From contig JAHBYP010000003.1 of the NCBI GenBank assembly GCA_019635875.1, positions 1-64,000 of the forward strand: a DNA stretch of 64,000 nt, given 5' to 3'. Of this stretch, positions 7,903 to 15,873 are shown piece after piece (the stretch's first letter is position 1; each line of letters opens with the position of its first letter). The translations under genes were made by a program, and so were the position numbers. Source of the DNA: Alphaproteobacteria bacterium (GTDB lineage Bacteria; Pseudomonadota; Alphaproteobacteria; Reyranellales; Reyranellaceae). The notes beneath the pieces were generated by a model, which did not search any database, was not told the DNA's origin, and saw nothing but the letters and a program-made list of their open reading frames with translations.

Positions 7903-9644
7903 AGGTACTCTACGTCCCCGTCTTCCGAGCGCCGGTCAGCTATGTGGTCACGCTTGGCCGGAGGTGGAGCTTGCTGGAGCACATGTTGCTCGTAAGCTTG
8001 GCAGATGGCCGCAAGTCGGTTGCAGAGTTGGCGAAGTCTGCCAATGCCCCAAGTCGGGTGGTTGTTGAGGCACTAACAAACCTACTTCGGGCCGGTTGGA
8101 TTGAAGTGCGATCTGGTCCCGAAGGCGCTCTCTTCGTCGCCACTGCCGTTGGAAAGCAACGAGCACTAGAGCAGGAACTTCAGCCGGAGCTCCGCCGCGA
8201 GATTAAGTGGACTTCTCTATGTATGGAGCGACTCACAGGTTCTTGGATGCGAACTGATGACATTGAGCTTGTATATAAACATGACCTTCCTGAGGACGCT
8301 GCAGCCATCACTCCGGTACTAAGCTCGATTAACTATGATGATCCCAGTGTTCGCGGCTTGATTAACTTGCGTTCGGATGAGGGTTTTGAAGGCTTCCAAC
8401 CTACAGGCTGGCTGCCGTCGAGGCCGTTTATGCGAGTGATTATAGACGTCGGTGAAGTTCAATCGGGCCTCCCAATATATACCCCACCGAAGCTCGATCA
8501 TGCTCTGCTCGCGGCGTCGGAGGCTTTTCCTGACCTGCCAACCAACCTTGAGATAGGCGCCGCTCCGGCAAACAGCGTATCGTTTGACATGAGGGACACC
8601 ATACAGCCAGACGATCTAGTCGTCGGCGGCCGGCAGCATCTCGAGATCTTGAAAGTGTCGCTTGCAAGCGCTCGATCACTAGTATTCATTCATTCGTGCT
8701 TTTTGGACCCTGCGGTAGTCGAAAGCCTACTGCCGGATCTGGAGCGGGCGGGCCGGCGAGGCGTGCGAGTAGATTTGCTTTGGGGCCTATTCACAGATCC
8801 TGAGTCTTCGGATAAGCCAAGACCTATTACGCAAACTGAGCAGGTCCTTGACAAACTGCCACCTACTGTTCGTCGGAAGGTGCAGCTATCGCCAATCTCG
8901 TCTGGGTCCCATTGTAAAGTTATTGTGTTCGATAGTGGTCCCGGAATATGGACCAGCATTGTCGGCAGCTGTAACTTTTTGTCTTCTTGGTTCGAGGCGA
9001 TAGAAATCTCTGTTCGATCACGAAGCACAAGGCTTGCCGCGCAGTTGCTAGGATACCTGATCCACGGGCAATTGCCTGCATCTGGTACATGGCCACCAGT
9101 TGTACGACGACTCAATACCGCCTGGAACGTGGCACGCGTTGGTGCGGCATCAGCGCCTGAGGCGGGAGCACATAGACTTTCGCTGCTAGCAGACGAAGAT
9201 CACTACGCATGTGTCACTAGTGCAAGAGACCTAGCAAAGCGAGACATCATCCTTGGGTGTGACTTATATGGGCTTGCCGCTGAAACTTCCGTCTTGGTAC
9301 CCTTGCAGCGCGCTGCAGAGATGGGTGCGAGGGCTACTATTTTCTTTCGTCGTCCAAGTAAACGTTTGAAAGAAGATGATCGGAGCCCCGAAGCAGCTAC
9401 TTTAGCCGCACGCGGTATCAAACTCATCAATGTGGATGACCTTCACGGCAAGTTCCTCGTATGGGATGACAGTTCAGTTGTGGTAACCAGTTTCAATTGG
9501 ACTGCAGCTGTCGTAGATGGAACGAGGAGCCGAGGGGCCGAGCTCGGATTGCTTGTCGAGGGTGCAGGACTGCGCGAACTCCTAGCGGATAAATTGGAGC
9601 AAGCGTCTAAGGGAACACTCCGACTGAGAGACGCGACCGGGTAG
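7899..9644 (+). CDS. mkoB: MkoB-like phospholipase-D-family nuclease (type I Mokosh)
   Basis: This 581-residue protein carries two phospholipase D signatures: HCKVIVFD followed by GSCN (from about residue 338) and HGKFLVWDD followed by SFN (from about 515). PLD proteins of this kind usually act as nucleases through a paired HxK active site. Residues 1-90 look like a winged helix-turn-helix (VAELAKSANAP, then a wing ending in GALFVAT), which may bind DNA or sense partners. The ATG overlaps the helicase stop as ATGA, pointing to coupled translation and a stoichiometric complex; a GTG at 7887 is an alternative start. In known type I Mokosh pairs the nuclease works with the RNA/DNA helicase; the trigger is unknown. 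Base composition matches the helicase gene. Confidence 0.78.
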   Translation: MKVLYVPVFRAPVSYVVTLGRRWSLLEHMLLVSLADGRKSVAELAKSANAPSRVVVEALTNLLRAGWIEVRSGPEGALFVATAVGKQRALEQELQPELRREIKWTSLCMERLTGSWMRTDDIELVYKHDLPEDAAAITPVLSSINYDDPSVRGLINLRSDEGFEGFQPTGWLPSRPFMRVIIDVGEVQSGLPIYTPPKLDHALLAASEAFPDLPTNLEIGAAPANSVSFDMRDTIQPDDLVVGGRQHLEILKVSLASARSLVFIHSCFLDPAVVESLLPDLERAGRRGVRVDLLWGLFTDPESSDKPRPITQTEQVLDKLPPTVRRKVQLSPISSGSHCKVIVFDSGPGIWTSIVGSCNFLSSWFEAIEISVRSRSTRLAAQLLGYLIHGQLPASGTWPPVVRRLNTAWNVARVGAASAPEAGAHRLSLLADEDHYACVTSARDLAKRDIILGCDLYGLAAETSVLVPLQRAAEMGARATIFFRRPSKRLKEDDRSPEAATLAARGIKLINVDDLHGKFLVWDDSSVVVTSFNWTAAVVDGTRSRGAELGLLVEGAGLRELLADKLEQASKGTLRLRDATG

Positions 9645-9652
9645 CTCCGCGG

Positions 9653-9774
9653 CTACGCCCCTTCTCATCCTGCCCCACCCGCGCCACCATGAACTCGTCA
9701 ATGTCCCCGTCGATCACTTTCTGCGGGTCGATGCATTCGATGGTGGTGCCCAGGTCCTTCACGATCAACTTCAT
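9653..9774 (-). pseudogene. Decayed 3'-terminal fragment of prfB
   Basis: Read on the minus strand, this 122-bp stretch gives IVKDLGTTIECIDPQKV and then IDGDIDEFM and GQDEKG, clearly the C-terminus of release factor 2. The intact prfB ends with the equivalent VKDLRTNVERTDPQKV, LDGDLDEFM and GQDEKAA. The fragment has lost one base just before the ancestral stop (GAAGGGGCGTAG against GAAGGCGGCGTAG), which puts the TAG out of frame. Homology ends abruptly near 9765 on the 5' side and at the ancestral stop on the 3' side, nine bases from the mkoB stop. It lies 2.3 kb from the real prfB on the same strand. It is probably a scar of recombination or integration that brought in the defence island. 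Confidence 0.8.
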
Positions 9775-9847
9775 CGCTCAGGATACGCCATCTGTACCAA
9801 ACCAGATCATCTGCATGACGACTGCAATGCAAAGCCAACCAACGTGA

Positions 9848-9901
9848 GGGGGTGTCAGTGCCCCCGTCAACTGCTGGCGGACCCGCCAGCACCTTGACAC
9901 C
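9848..9901. terminator. Nested inverted repeats, probable terminator or operator
   Basis: Three overlapping symmetric elements lie here: GGGGG-TGTCAGTG-CCCCC (9848-9865), a strong hairpin from 9866 to 9898 with GTCAA and TGCTGGCGG arms, and an outer GGTGTCA/TGACACC pair. They separate the defence island and prfB scar from ppk2. The hairpin could end transcription leaving the island. The TGTCA/TGACA symmetry could equally be a protein-binding site for ppk2. No U-tract follows. Confidence 0.4.
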
Positions 9902-9981
9902 GCTCGGTCTAATCTGCCCATGCTTCATCAACCGGATCGCCGGCCGGGCCGGACGACCGCGGCGAAGGCGGGGGGCGGACC

Positions 9982-10860
9982 ATGACCAAGAACGAGCCCT
10001 ATGAAGTCGTGCTGGACGAGGCCAAGGCCCAGGAGGCCGTCCAGGAGGTCTGGGCGAAGGTGGCGCGCAGCTCGAAGCTGCGCAAGCCGCCCAAGGACTG
10101 GAAGTACGTCGACGAGCTGGCCTATCTGCAGTTCGAGCTGATCAAGCTGCAGGAATGGGTGCGGCTGAACGGGCTGAAGGTGCTGATCATCTTCGAGGGG
10201 CGCGACGCGGCCGGCAAGGGCGGCGCGATCAAGCGCATCAGCGAGCCGCTCAATCCGCGCATCTGCCGCGTCGTGGCGCTGGGCACGCCGACCGAGCGCG
10301 AGCGCGGCCAGTGGTATTTCCAGCGCTACGTCGCGCAGCTGCCGGCCAGGGGCGAGATGGTCCTGCTCGACCGCAGCTGGTACAACCGCGCCGGCGTCGA
10401 GCGCGTCATGGGCTTCTGCAGCGACGAGGAATACAAGGAGTTCCTGCGCGCCACGCCGAAATTCGAGAAGATGCTGGTGCGCTCGGGCATCCAGCTCCTG
10501 AAGTTCTGGTTCTCGGTCAACGACGAGGAGCAGGAGAAGCGCTTCATGGAGCGGGTCAAGAACCCGTTCAAGCGCTGGAAGCTCAGCCCGATGGACCTCG
10601 AGTCGCGCAAGCGCTGGGTCGACTACTCGCGCGCCAAGGACATCATGTTCGAGCACACCGACCGCGACGAGACGCCGTGGTACGTGGTCAACGCCGACAA
10701 CAAGAAGAAGGCGCGGCTCAACTGCATCCGCCACATCCTCGACACCCTGCCCTACAAGGACATGCGCCCGGTCGAGATCGAGGTCCCGCCGCGCCAGGAG
10801 GACGACGGCTACAAGCGGCCCAAGATGTCGACCCAGCGGTTCGTCGAGGAGGTGTATTGA
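9982..10860 (+). CDS. ppk2: Polyphosphate kinase 2 family protein
   Basis: This 292-residue enzyme of the PPK2 family transfers phosphate between inorganic polyphosphate and nucleotides, usually phosphorylating NDP or NMP at the expense of polyphosphate. The P-loop-like Walker A GRDAAGKGG is at 73-81 and the lid/Walker B region MVLLDRSWYNR begins at 126. The aspartate after the Walker A arginine and the RSWYNRAG segment are typical of one-domain PPK2 enzymes. The length is normal for the class I form. The ATG follows a G-rich leader (GGGGGGCGGACC). It is followed immediately by a family A repeat and has no operon partner, so it is probably transcribed alone. Confidence 0.92.
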   Translation: MTKNEPYEVVLDEAKAQEAVQEVWAKVARSSKLRKPPKDWKYVDELAYLQFELIKLQEWVRLNGLKVLIIFEGRDAAGKGGAIKRISEPLNPRICRVVALGTPTERERGQWYFQRYVAQLPARGEMVLLDRSWYNRAGVERVMGFCSDEEYKEFLRATPKFEKMLVRSGIQLLKFWFSVNDEEQEKRFMERVKNPFKRWKLSPMDLESRKRWVDYSRAKDIMFEHTDRDETPWYVVNADNKKKARLNCIRHILDTLPYKDMRPVEIEVPPRQEDDGYKRPKMSTQRFVEEVY

Positions 10861-10909
10861 ATCCCTTCCCCCGGAGGGGCAGGGCCATCGCATATGGCTT
10901 TCGGGTTTC

Positions 10910-11031
10910 CCTTCCCCCGGAGGGGGAAGGTGGCGCGAAGCGCCGGATGGGGGATGTCGTAGACGGACTCCGCCGTTCGTCTTCGACATCCCCCTTCCGC
11001 CCTTCGGGCACCTTCCCCCTCCGGGGGAAGG
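10910..11031. repeat. Hairpin repeat, family A copy 3, with a preceding half copy
   Basis: This is a full compound hairpin between the convergent ppk2 and DUF454 genes. A half copy lies just upstream (10864-10878). Between the two is AGGGCCATCGCATATGG (10881-10897), nearly identical to the terminal inverted repeat of the MITE-like element at 11749. No matching right-hand terminal repeat is found here, so this copy looks like a truncated relative of that element. Confidence 0.8.
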
Positions 11032-11041
11032 CAACGCGATC

Positions 11042-11395
11042 TCACGCCGAGGGCCGCGTCCAGATCCAGCCGAGCACGGCGGCGGCGATGGCGGCCGGCA
11101 GCCAGCGCCACGGCTCGGCGAGCGTCAGCCAGCCGACCGCGACGCTGATCGCCATCAGCAGCGTGGCCGCGCGCTTGGCGGCGAGCGGGATGGCGCGGCG
11201 TTCGCGCCAGGCGAGGATGGCCGGGCCGGTGCGGGGATGGGCCAGCAGCCTCGCCTCCCACTCCGGGTGCGAGCGGGCGAAGAAGAAGGCGGCGAGCAGC
11301 AGGAAGGGCGTCGTCGGCAGCAGCGGCAGGAAGATGCCGGCGATGCCCAGCAGCACGGCGACGATTCCGAGCGCGCGGTAGACGGGCTTTCTCAT
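11042..11395 (-). CDS. YbaN-family (DUF454) inner membrane protein
   Basis: This 117-residue small membrane protein of the DUF454/YbaN family has an unknown function. It shows the family hallmarks: an MRKPVYRALG start, two hydrophobic stretches around LPLLPTTPFLLLAAFFFARS, the HPRTGPAILAWRERRAIP motif, and a third hydrophobic region near the C-terminus. The frame is open further upstream, but the ATG at 11395 matches the usual family N-terminus. It is monocistronic and diverges from the small lipoprotein gene. A half copy of the GGGACCGCCGG palindrome lies in its leader. Confidence 0.85.
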   Translation of the reverse strand: MRKPVYRALGIVAVLLGIAGIFLPLLPTTPFLLLAAFFFARSHPEWEARLLAHPRTGPAILAWRERRAIPLAAKRAATLLMAISVAVGWLTLAEPWRWLPAAIAAAVLGWIWTRPSA

Positions 11396-11526
11396 CGAAG
11401 TGGTTTTCCTGGGACCGCCGGCGCCCCTATTTTTGTCACGGCCCGCCACTTGGCCGCCCTACTGGTCGCAACCCGCGCCAATCCTTCATCGTTCTCCCCG
11501 CACGACCAGGTAAAGGGAGACAACAG

Positions 11527-11724
11527 ATGAAGCATGTGATGTCGCTTGCCGCCGTCGCCCTGCTGGCCTCGGCGTGCGCCGTGAAGCACGAACGGACCGT
11601 CGTCACGCAACCGGCGGAGGCCAGGTCGGCGACGGTGGTGACCCCGACGGGGTCGACGACCACCACGACCGTGCATCAGGAGCCGGTCTCCTCGAGATCG
11701 ACCATCAGGGTTGTGCCGCAGTAG
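11527..11724 (+). CDS. Small Thr/Val-rich lipoprotein
   Basis: This 65-residue predicted lipoprotein has a hydrophobic signal (residues 4-16) ending in a lipobox, LASAC, with C17 as the lipidated residue. The short mature part is rich in Thr, Val and Ser with a TTTTT run and no recognisable domain. A good ribosome-binding site (AAAGGGAGA) sits nine bases before the ATG. Small lipoproteins like this are common in alphaproteobacterial envelopes and usually have no assigned function. It is monocistronic, followed by a MITE-like insertion. Confidence 0.75.
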   Translation: MKHVMSLAAVALLASACAVKHERTVVTQPAEARSATVVTPTGSTTTTTVHQEPVSSRSTIRVVPQ

Positions 11725-11736
11725 GAACGCGGGCGC

Positions 11737-11949
11737 GCCGCTCAACGCAGGGCTATCGCATATGGATTGCGGATCTACCTTCCCCCGGAGGGGGAAGGTG
11801 GCGCGCGCAGCGCGACGGATGGGGGATGTCTCAACAATATCGGTACTCGTCTTCGACATCCCCCATCCGCCCTGCGGGCACCTTCCCCCTCCGGGGGAAG
11901 GTAGTAACCAGTCAATTCATCCATATGCGATAGCCCTGCCGCTCAACGC
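11737..11949. mobile_element. MITE-like element with perfect terminal inverted repeats and flanking direct repeats
   Basis: The element proper spans 11749-11937 (189 bp). Its ends are the perfect 19-base inverted repeat AGGGCTATCGCATATGGAT (11749-11767) and its complement (11919-11937). It encloses a full family A hairpin (11778-11901). Immediately outside both ends is the same 12-mer, GCCGCTCAACGC (11737-11748 and 11938-11949), as expected of a target-site duplication. There is no coding capacity, so movement would need a transposase supplied elsewhere. It sits between the small lipoprotein gene and the 3' end of prfB. Confidence 0.7.
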
Positions 11950-11976
11950 GAGCGGCGCGCCGGTGCGCGTTGGCTG

Positions 11977-13093
11977 CTACGCCGCCTTCTCGTCCTGGCC
12001 CAGCCGCGCGGCCAGTGACGCCGCCATGAACTCGTCGAGGTCGCCGTCGAGCACCTTCTGCGGGTCGGTGCGTTCGACGTTGGTGCGCAGGTCCTTCACC
12101 AGCTGGTAGGGCTGCAGCACGTAGCTGCGAATCTGGTGGCCCCAGCCGATGTCGGTCTTGGCCGCCTCCTGCGCCAGCTTCTCGGCCTCGCGCTTCTGCA
12201 GCTCGACCTCGTAGAGCCGGGCCTTGAGCATCTGCATCGCCTTGGCGCGGTTCTGGTGCTGACTGCGCTCCTGCTGGCAGGCCACGGCGATGCCGGTGGG
12301 CAGATGGGTCAGCCGCACCGCCGAGTCGGTCTTGTTGACGTGCTGTCCCCCCGCTCCCGACGCGCGGTAGGTGTCGACGCGCAGATCCTTGTCGAGGATC
12401 TCGATCTCGATCGTGTCGTCGACTTCCGGGTAGACCCAGACCGAGGCGAAGCTGGTGTGGCGGCGCGCCTGGCCGTCGAAGGGCGAGATGCGCACCAGGC
12501 GGTGCACGCCGCTCTCGGTCTTCAGCCAGCCATAGGCGTTGGGCCCGTCGATCTTCATGGCGCAGGACTTGATGCCGGCCTCCTCGCCCGGGCTCTCCTC
12601 GAGATAGGTGACCTTGTAGCCGTGCTGCTGCGCCCAGCGCATGTACATGCGCGCCAGCATCTCGCCCCAGTCCTGCGCCTCGGTGCCGCCGGCGCCGGCG
12701 TTGACCTCGAGGTAGCAGTTGTTGGCGTCGGCCTCGCCCGAGAGCAGCGATTCCAGCCGCATCTTGCCGGCCTCTTCCTGCAGCGCCTTGAGGTTGGCCT
12801 CGGCCTCGTCGATCAGCGCCTGGTCGCCCTCCGCCTGGGCGAGCTCGATCATCTCGACGTTCGACGCGGTGTCGTTCTCGATACGCCGCACGTTGGCCAC
12901 CGCCTTGTCGAGCCGGTCGCGCTCGCGCATCAGGCTCTGCGCGCGCTTGGCGTCGTTCCAGAAATCGGGGGCTTCGGCGGCGGCGTTCAGCTCCGCCAGG
13001 CGGTCGACGGCGACGTCGAAGTCAAAGATGCCTCCTCAGCAGCCCGACCGACTGCTGAATCTCGGCGACAACCGCCTCGATCTCCGCGCGCAT
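11977..13093 (-). CDS. prfB: Peptide chain release factor 2 (with programmed +1 frameshift)
   Basis: Release factor 2 ends translation at UGA and UAA codons. The gene is read in two frames: 23 codons from the ATG at 13093 to CTT at 13025, then, after a +1 shift at an in-frame TGA, 348 codons from 13023 to the stop at 11977, giving a 371-residue protein. Recognition and catalytic motifs are present: SPF in RISPFDG (stop-codon specificity) and GGQ in GAGGQHVNK (peptidyl-tRNA hydrolysis). A CDS taken only from the longest frame (ATG at 12930) would lose the N-terminal domain. It lies downstream of the PBP1A gene on the same strand, 31 bp away, probably co-transcribed. A decayed copy of its 3' end is at 9653-9774. 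Confidence 0.95.
13021..13036 (-). other. prfB programmed +1 frameshift site
   Basis: On the coding strand the sequence reads AGGAGG-CAT-CTT-TGA-C. An internal Shine-Dalgarno-like AGGAGG lies three bases before the slippery CTT, followed by the in-frame TGA and a C. This is the autoregulatory arrangement known from Escherichia coli prfB: low RF2 lets the ribosome slip by one base on CTT-T and continue, while high RF2 terminates at TGA. Spacing and the stop context match. Confidence 0.92.
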
Positions 13094-13123
13094 GACATCC
13101 CCTTGCTCTCTGGGAGCGCTCGT

Positions 13124-15706
13124 CTAATAGGTCTCGCCGGTGCCCGTCAAGGAGGGCGCGCCGGGGTTGGGCGGGCGCGGGGCGATGCCGCCCGACGTGG
13201 TCGGCGCGTACGGCCGCAGGGCGCCGTCGGCGCCCATCACCGGCGGGTCCTGGCCCGAGGGCGGCGCGACGGCGATCACGTCGCGCTCGGCGGCGTCCGG
13301 CGTCGGCACCGGCGAGCCAGGCAGGCGGAAGGGAGAGACGCCGTCGAGCACCTGCCAGTCGTCCTCGGTGGGCTCGGTGCCGGGCTTGAAGCCCTCCCAG
13401 ATCGACCCCGGCTCGCCCGAGTGCATGCGTTGGCCGGTATGGGGATTGACGCGCAGCATGCGCAGGCCGGGCGGCACGCGGAACGGGGTGGGCGACTTGT
13501 CCTTCAGCAGCGTGCGGGCGACCTGCTCGAAGATCGGCACGGCGGTGCCGCCGCCGGTCTCGCCGGGGCCCAAGGTGCGCGGATCGTCGAAGCCGACATA
13601 GACGCCGATCACCACGTCGGGCGTCATGCCGATGAACCACACGTCCTTGGCGTCGTTGGTGGTGCCGGTCTTGCCGGCGATCGGCCGCCGCAGCGCCGCG
13701 AGCCGCGCCGCCGTGCCGCGCGTCGTGACGCCCTGCATCATGTTGACGACCTGGTAGGTCAGCGCCGGATCCATGAACGGCTGGCGGCGATCGACGATCG
13801 AGGGCATCTGCCCGTCGACCGGCACGCCGTCGGCGGCGCAGCCGTCGCAGCTGCGCGGATCGTGGCGGAAGACGGTGCGGCCGTTGCGGTCCTGCACGCG
13901 GTCGACCAGGCTGGGCGTGATGCGCTTGGTGCCGTTGCCCATCATGGCGTAGCCCATGGTCATGCGCAGGAGCGTGGTCTCGCCGGCGCCCAGCGACAGC
14001 GGCAGAAAGAGGCGCATGTTCTCGTCGACGCCGAAGTCGCGGGCGATCCTGGCCACCCTGTCCATGCCGATGAACTTGGCCATGCGCACGGTCATCAGGT
14101 TGCGCGATTTCTCCAGGCCCTGGCGCACCGTGGTCGGCCCGAGGAAATCGCCGCCGTAATTCGTCGGCCGCCACACCGGCTGGTTGCGGCCGGGCTGGAT
14201 CTCGATCGGCCCGTCGAGCACCAGGGTCGAGGGCGTCAGCCCCGCCTCCATGGCGGCGAGATAGACGAAGGGCTTGAACGAGGAGCCGGGCTGGCGCATC
14301 GCCTGGGTGGCGCGGTTGTACTGGCTGCGCTGGTAGCTCCAGCCGCCCGACATGGCGAGGATGCGACCGGTCTTGATATCCATCACCAGGAGCGCGCCGT
14401 CGACATTGGGGATCTGGCGCAGGCCGTAGACCTGCGGCTTGCCGGCGGCGGGCGGCGCCTGCGGCTCGACGGCGATGATGTCGCCGGGCTGCACGATGTC
14501 GGTCCAGCGCTGCGACAGCGCGCCCACCCGCTGGTTGGGCAAGGTCTTGCCGCGCGGGCTGTCCTTGTCGCGCTGCAGGACGCCTTCGCCGTCGAGCGTG
14601 CCGACCTGGACGACGTTCTTGTCGATGTCGAGCACCACGGCGGGCCGCCAGCTGGGCGGGCCGGTGAAGGGCCGCTCGCGCAAATGCCGCTTCAGCCGAT
14701 CCTGCCAGCCATCGACGCTGGTCAGCTTCTCGGTGGCGCCGCGCCAGCCGTGCTTCCTGTCGTAGGCGATCAGGCCGTCGCGCAGCGCCTCGTCGGCGAG
14801 CTTCTGGACGGCGAAGTCGAGCGTCGTGCGCACCGTCATGCCGCCTTCGTAGAGGCCCTTGTCGCCGTAGGCGGTCAGCAGGTTGCGGCGCACCTCCTCG
14901 GCGAAGAACTCGGCGGTGGCCAGCTCCGGCGGATCGACGCGGCGGCGCAGCGCCAGCTTCTCGGCGCGCGCGGCGGCCATCTCCGCCTCGCTGATGTATC
15001 CGTCCTCGAGCATGCGGTTCAGCACGTAGTCGCGCCTGTTGTGCGCGCCCTCGGGATTGCGCTTGATGTGGTAGCGGTTGGGCGCCTTGGGCAGGGCGGC
15101 GAGATAGGCCATCTCGCTGAGGCTGAGCTCATCGAGCGACTTGTCGAAATAGTTCAGCGCCGCGGCGGCGACGCCGTAATTGCCGCCGCCGAGATAGATC
15201 TCGTTGAGATAGAGCTCGAGGATGCGCTGCTTGCTGAAGGCGTTCTCGATGCGCAGCGCCAGGATGGCCTCGCGGATCTTGCGCTGGATGGTGGCCTCGC
15301 CGCCGACCAGGAAGTTCTTGGCGACCTGCTGGGTGATGCTCGAGGCGCCCTCGGGCCGCCTGCCCTGCCCCATGTTGCGCAGGTTGGTCATCAGGGCGCG
15401 GCCGATGCCGATGGGATCGACGCCGGGGTGGCGGAAGAAGCGCTGGTCCTCGGCGGCGACGAAGGCCTGCACCAGGCGCTTGGGCATGGCGGCGACCGGC
15501 ACGAAGACCCGCTTCTCGCGCGCGTACTCGGCCAGGAGCTTGCCGTCGGCAGTATAGAGCCGGGTGGTCGTCGGCGGCTGGTAGTCGGTCAGCTGCTTGT
15601 GGTCGGGCAGGCCAGGCGCGAAATGCCAGTACACGCCCACGGCGCCGCCCACGACGCAGACGATGGCCGCGAAGCCGGCATACATCATCCAACGGATCAG
15701 CCACAC
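13124..15706 (-). CDS. mrcA: Penicillin-binding protein 1A (bifunctional murein synthase)
   Basis: This 860-residue class A PBP polymerises lipid II and cross-links peptidoglycan in the periplasm. An N-terminal membrane anchor spans residues 8-28. The glycosyltransferase domain has the catalytic E86 in AAEDQRFFRHPG and the GASSITQQ motif. The transpeptidase domain has the serine box S475-S-F-K478 and the KTGTT box at K679. A PBP1A-type inserted OB-like region lies between them. The length is usual for alphaproteobacterial PBP1A. It is followed by prfB and preceded on the same strand by the amidase gene; the 167-bp leader contains a GCGGACGGCGCGCCCGTCCGC-like hairpin. Cell-wall synthesis and hydrolysis genes are therefore adjacent. 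Confidence 0.95.
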   Translation of the reverse strand: MWLIRWMMYAGFAAIVCVVGGAVGVYWHFAPGLPDHKQLTDYQPPTTTRLYTADGKLLAEYAREKRVFVPVAAMPKRLVQAFVAAEDQRFFRHPGVDPIGIGRALMTNLRNMGQGRRPEGASSITQQVAKNFLVGGEATIQRKIREAILALRIENAFSKQRILELYLNEIYLGGGNYGVAAAALNYFDKSLDELSLSEMAYLAALPKAPNRYHIKRNPEGAHNRRDYVLNRMLEDGYISEAEMAAARAEKLALRRRVDPPELATAEFFAEEVRRNLLTAYGDKGLYEGGMTVRTTLDFAVQKLADEALRDGLIAYDRKHGWRGATEKLTSVDGWQDRLKRHLRERPFTGPPSWRPAVVLDIDKNVVQVGTLDGEGVLQRDKDSPRGKTLPNQRVGALSQRWTDIVQPGDIIAVEPQAPPAAGKPQVYGLRQIPNVDGALLVMDIKTGRILAMSGGWSYQRSQYNRATQAMRQPGSSFKPFVYLAAMEAGLTPSTLVLDGPIEIQPGRNQPVWRPTNYGGDFLGPTTVRQGLEKSRNLMTVRMAKFIGMDRVARIARDFGVDENMRLFLPLSLGAGETTLLRMTMGYAMMGNGTKRITPSLVDRVQDRNGRTVFRHDPRSCDGCAADGVPVDGQMPSIVDRRQPFMDPALTYQVVNMMQGVTTRGTAARLAALRRPIAGKTGTTNDAKDVWFIGMTPDVVIGVYVGFDDPRTLGPGETGGGTAVPIFEQVARTLLKDKSPTPFRVPPGLRMLRVNPHTGQRMHSGEPGSIWEGFKPGTEPTEDDWQVLDGVSPFRLPGSPVPTPDAAERDVIAVAPPSGQDPPVMGADGALRPYAPTTSGGIAPRPPNPGAPSLTGTGETY

Positions 15707-15873
15707 GATGGGAAGGCCTCGAACCTCTGAAGCACGCGGACGGCGCGCCCGTCCGCCTCACGCTGCGACGTCTCACCTACGCGTTAGATGACGCGCAGGC
15801 AATCGGACGGTTGCGCCCGCCCGTTGATAAGGCACTGGGACTAAGCCTTTTTCGCGGCGGGTCCGGGGCCCGG

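Noticed and set aside
131-11901. The CCTTCCCCC/GGGGGAAGG repeats as a CRISPR array
   Set aside because: Copies are kilobases apart, contain internal arms, and lack regular spacer units or adjacent cas genes.
12719-15730. A 1000-codon open frame opposite PBP1A
   Set aside because: Same reason: GC-driven shadow of a conserved gene with no recognisable domain and poor start context.
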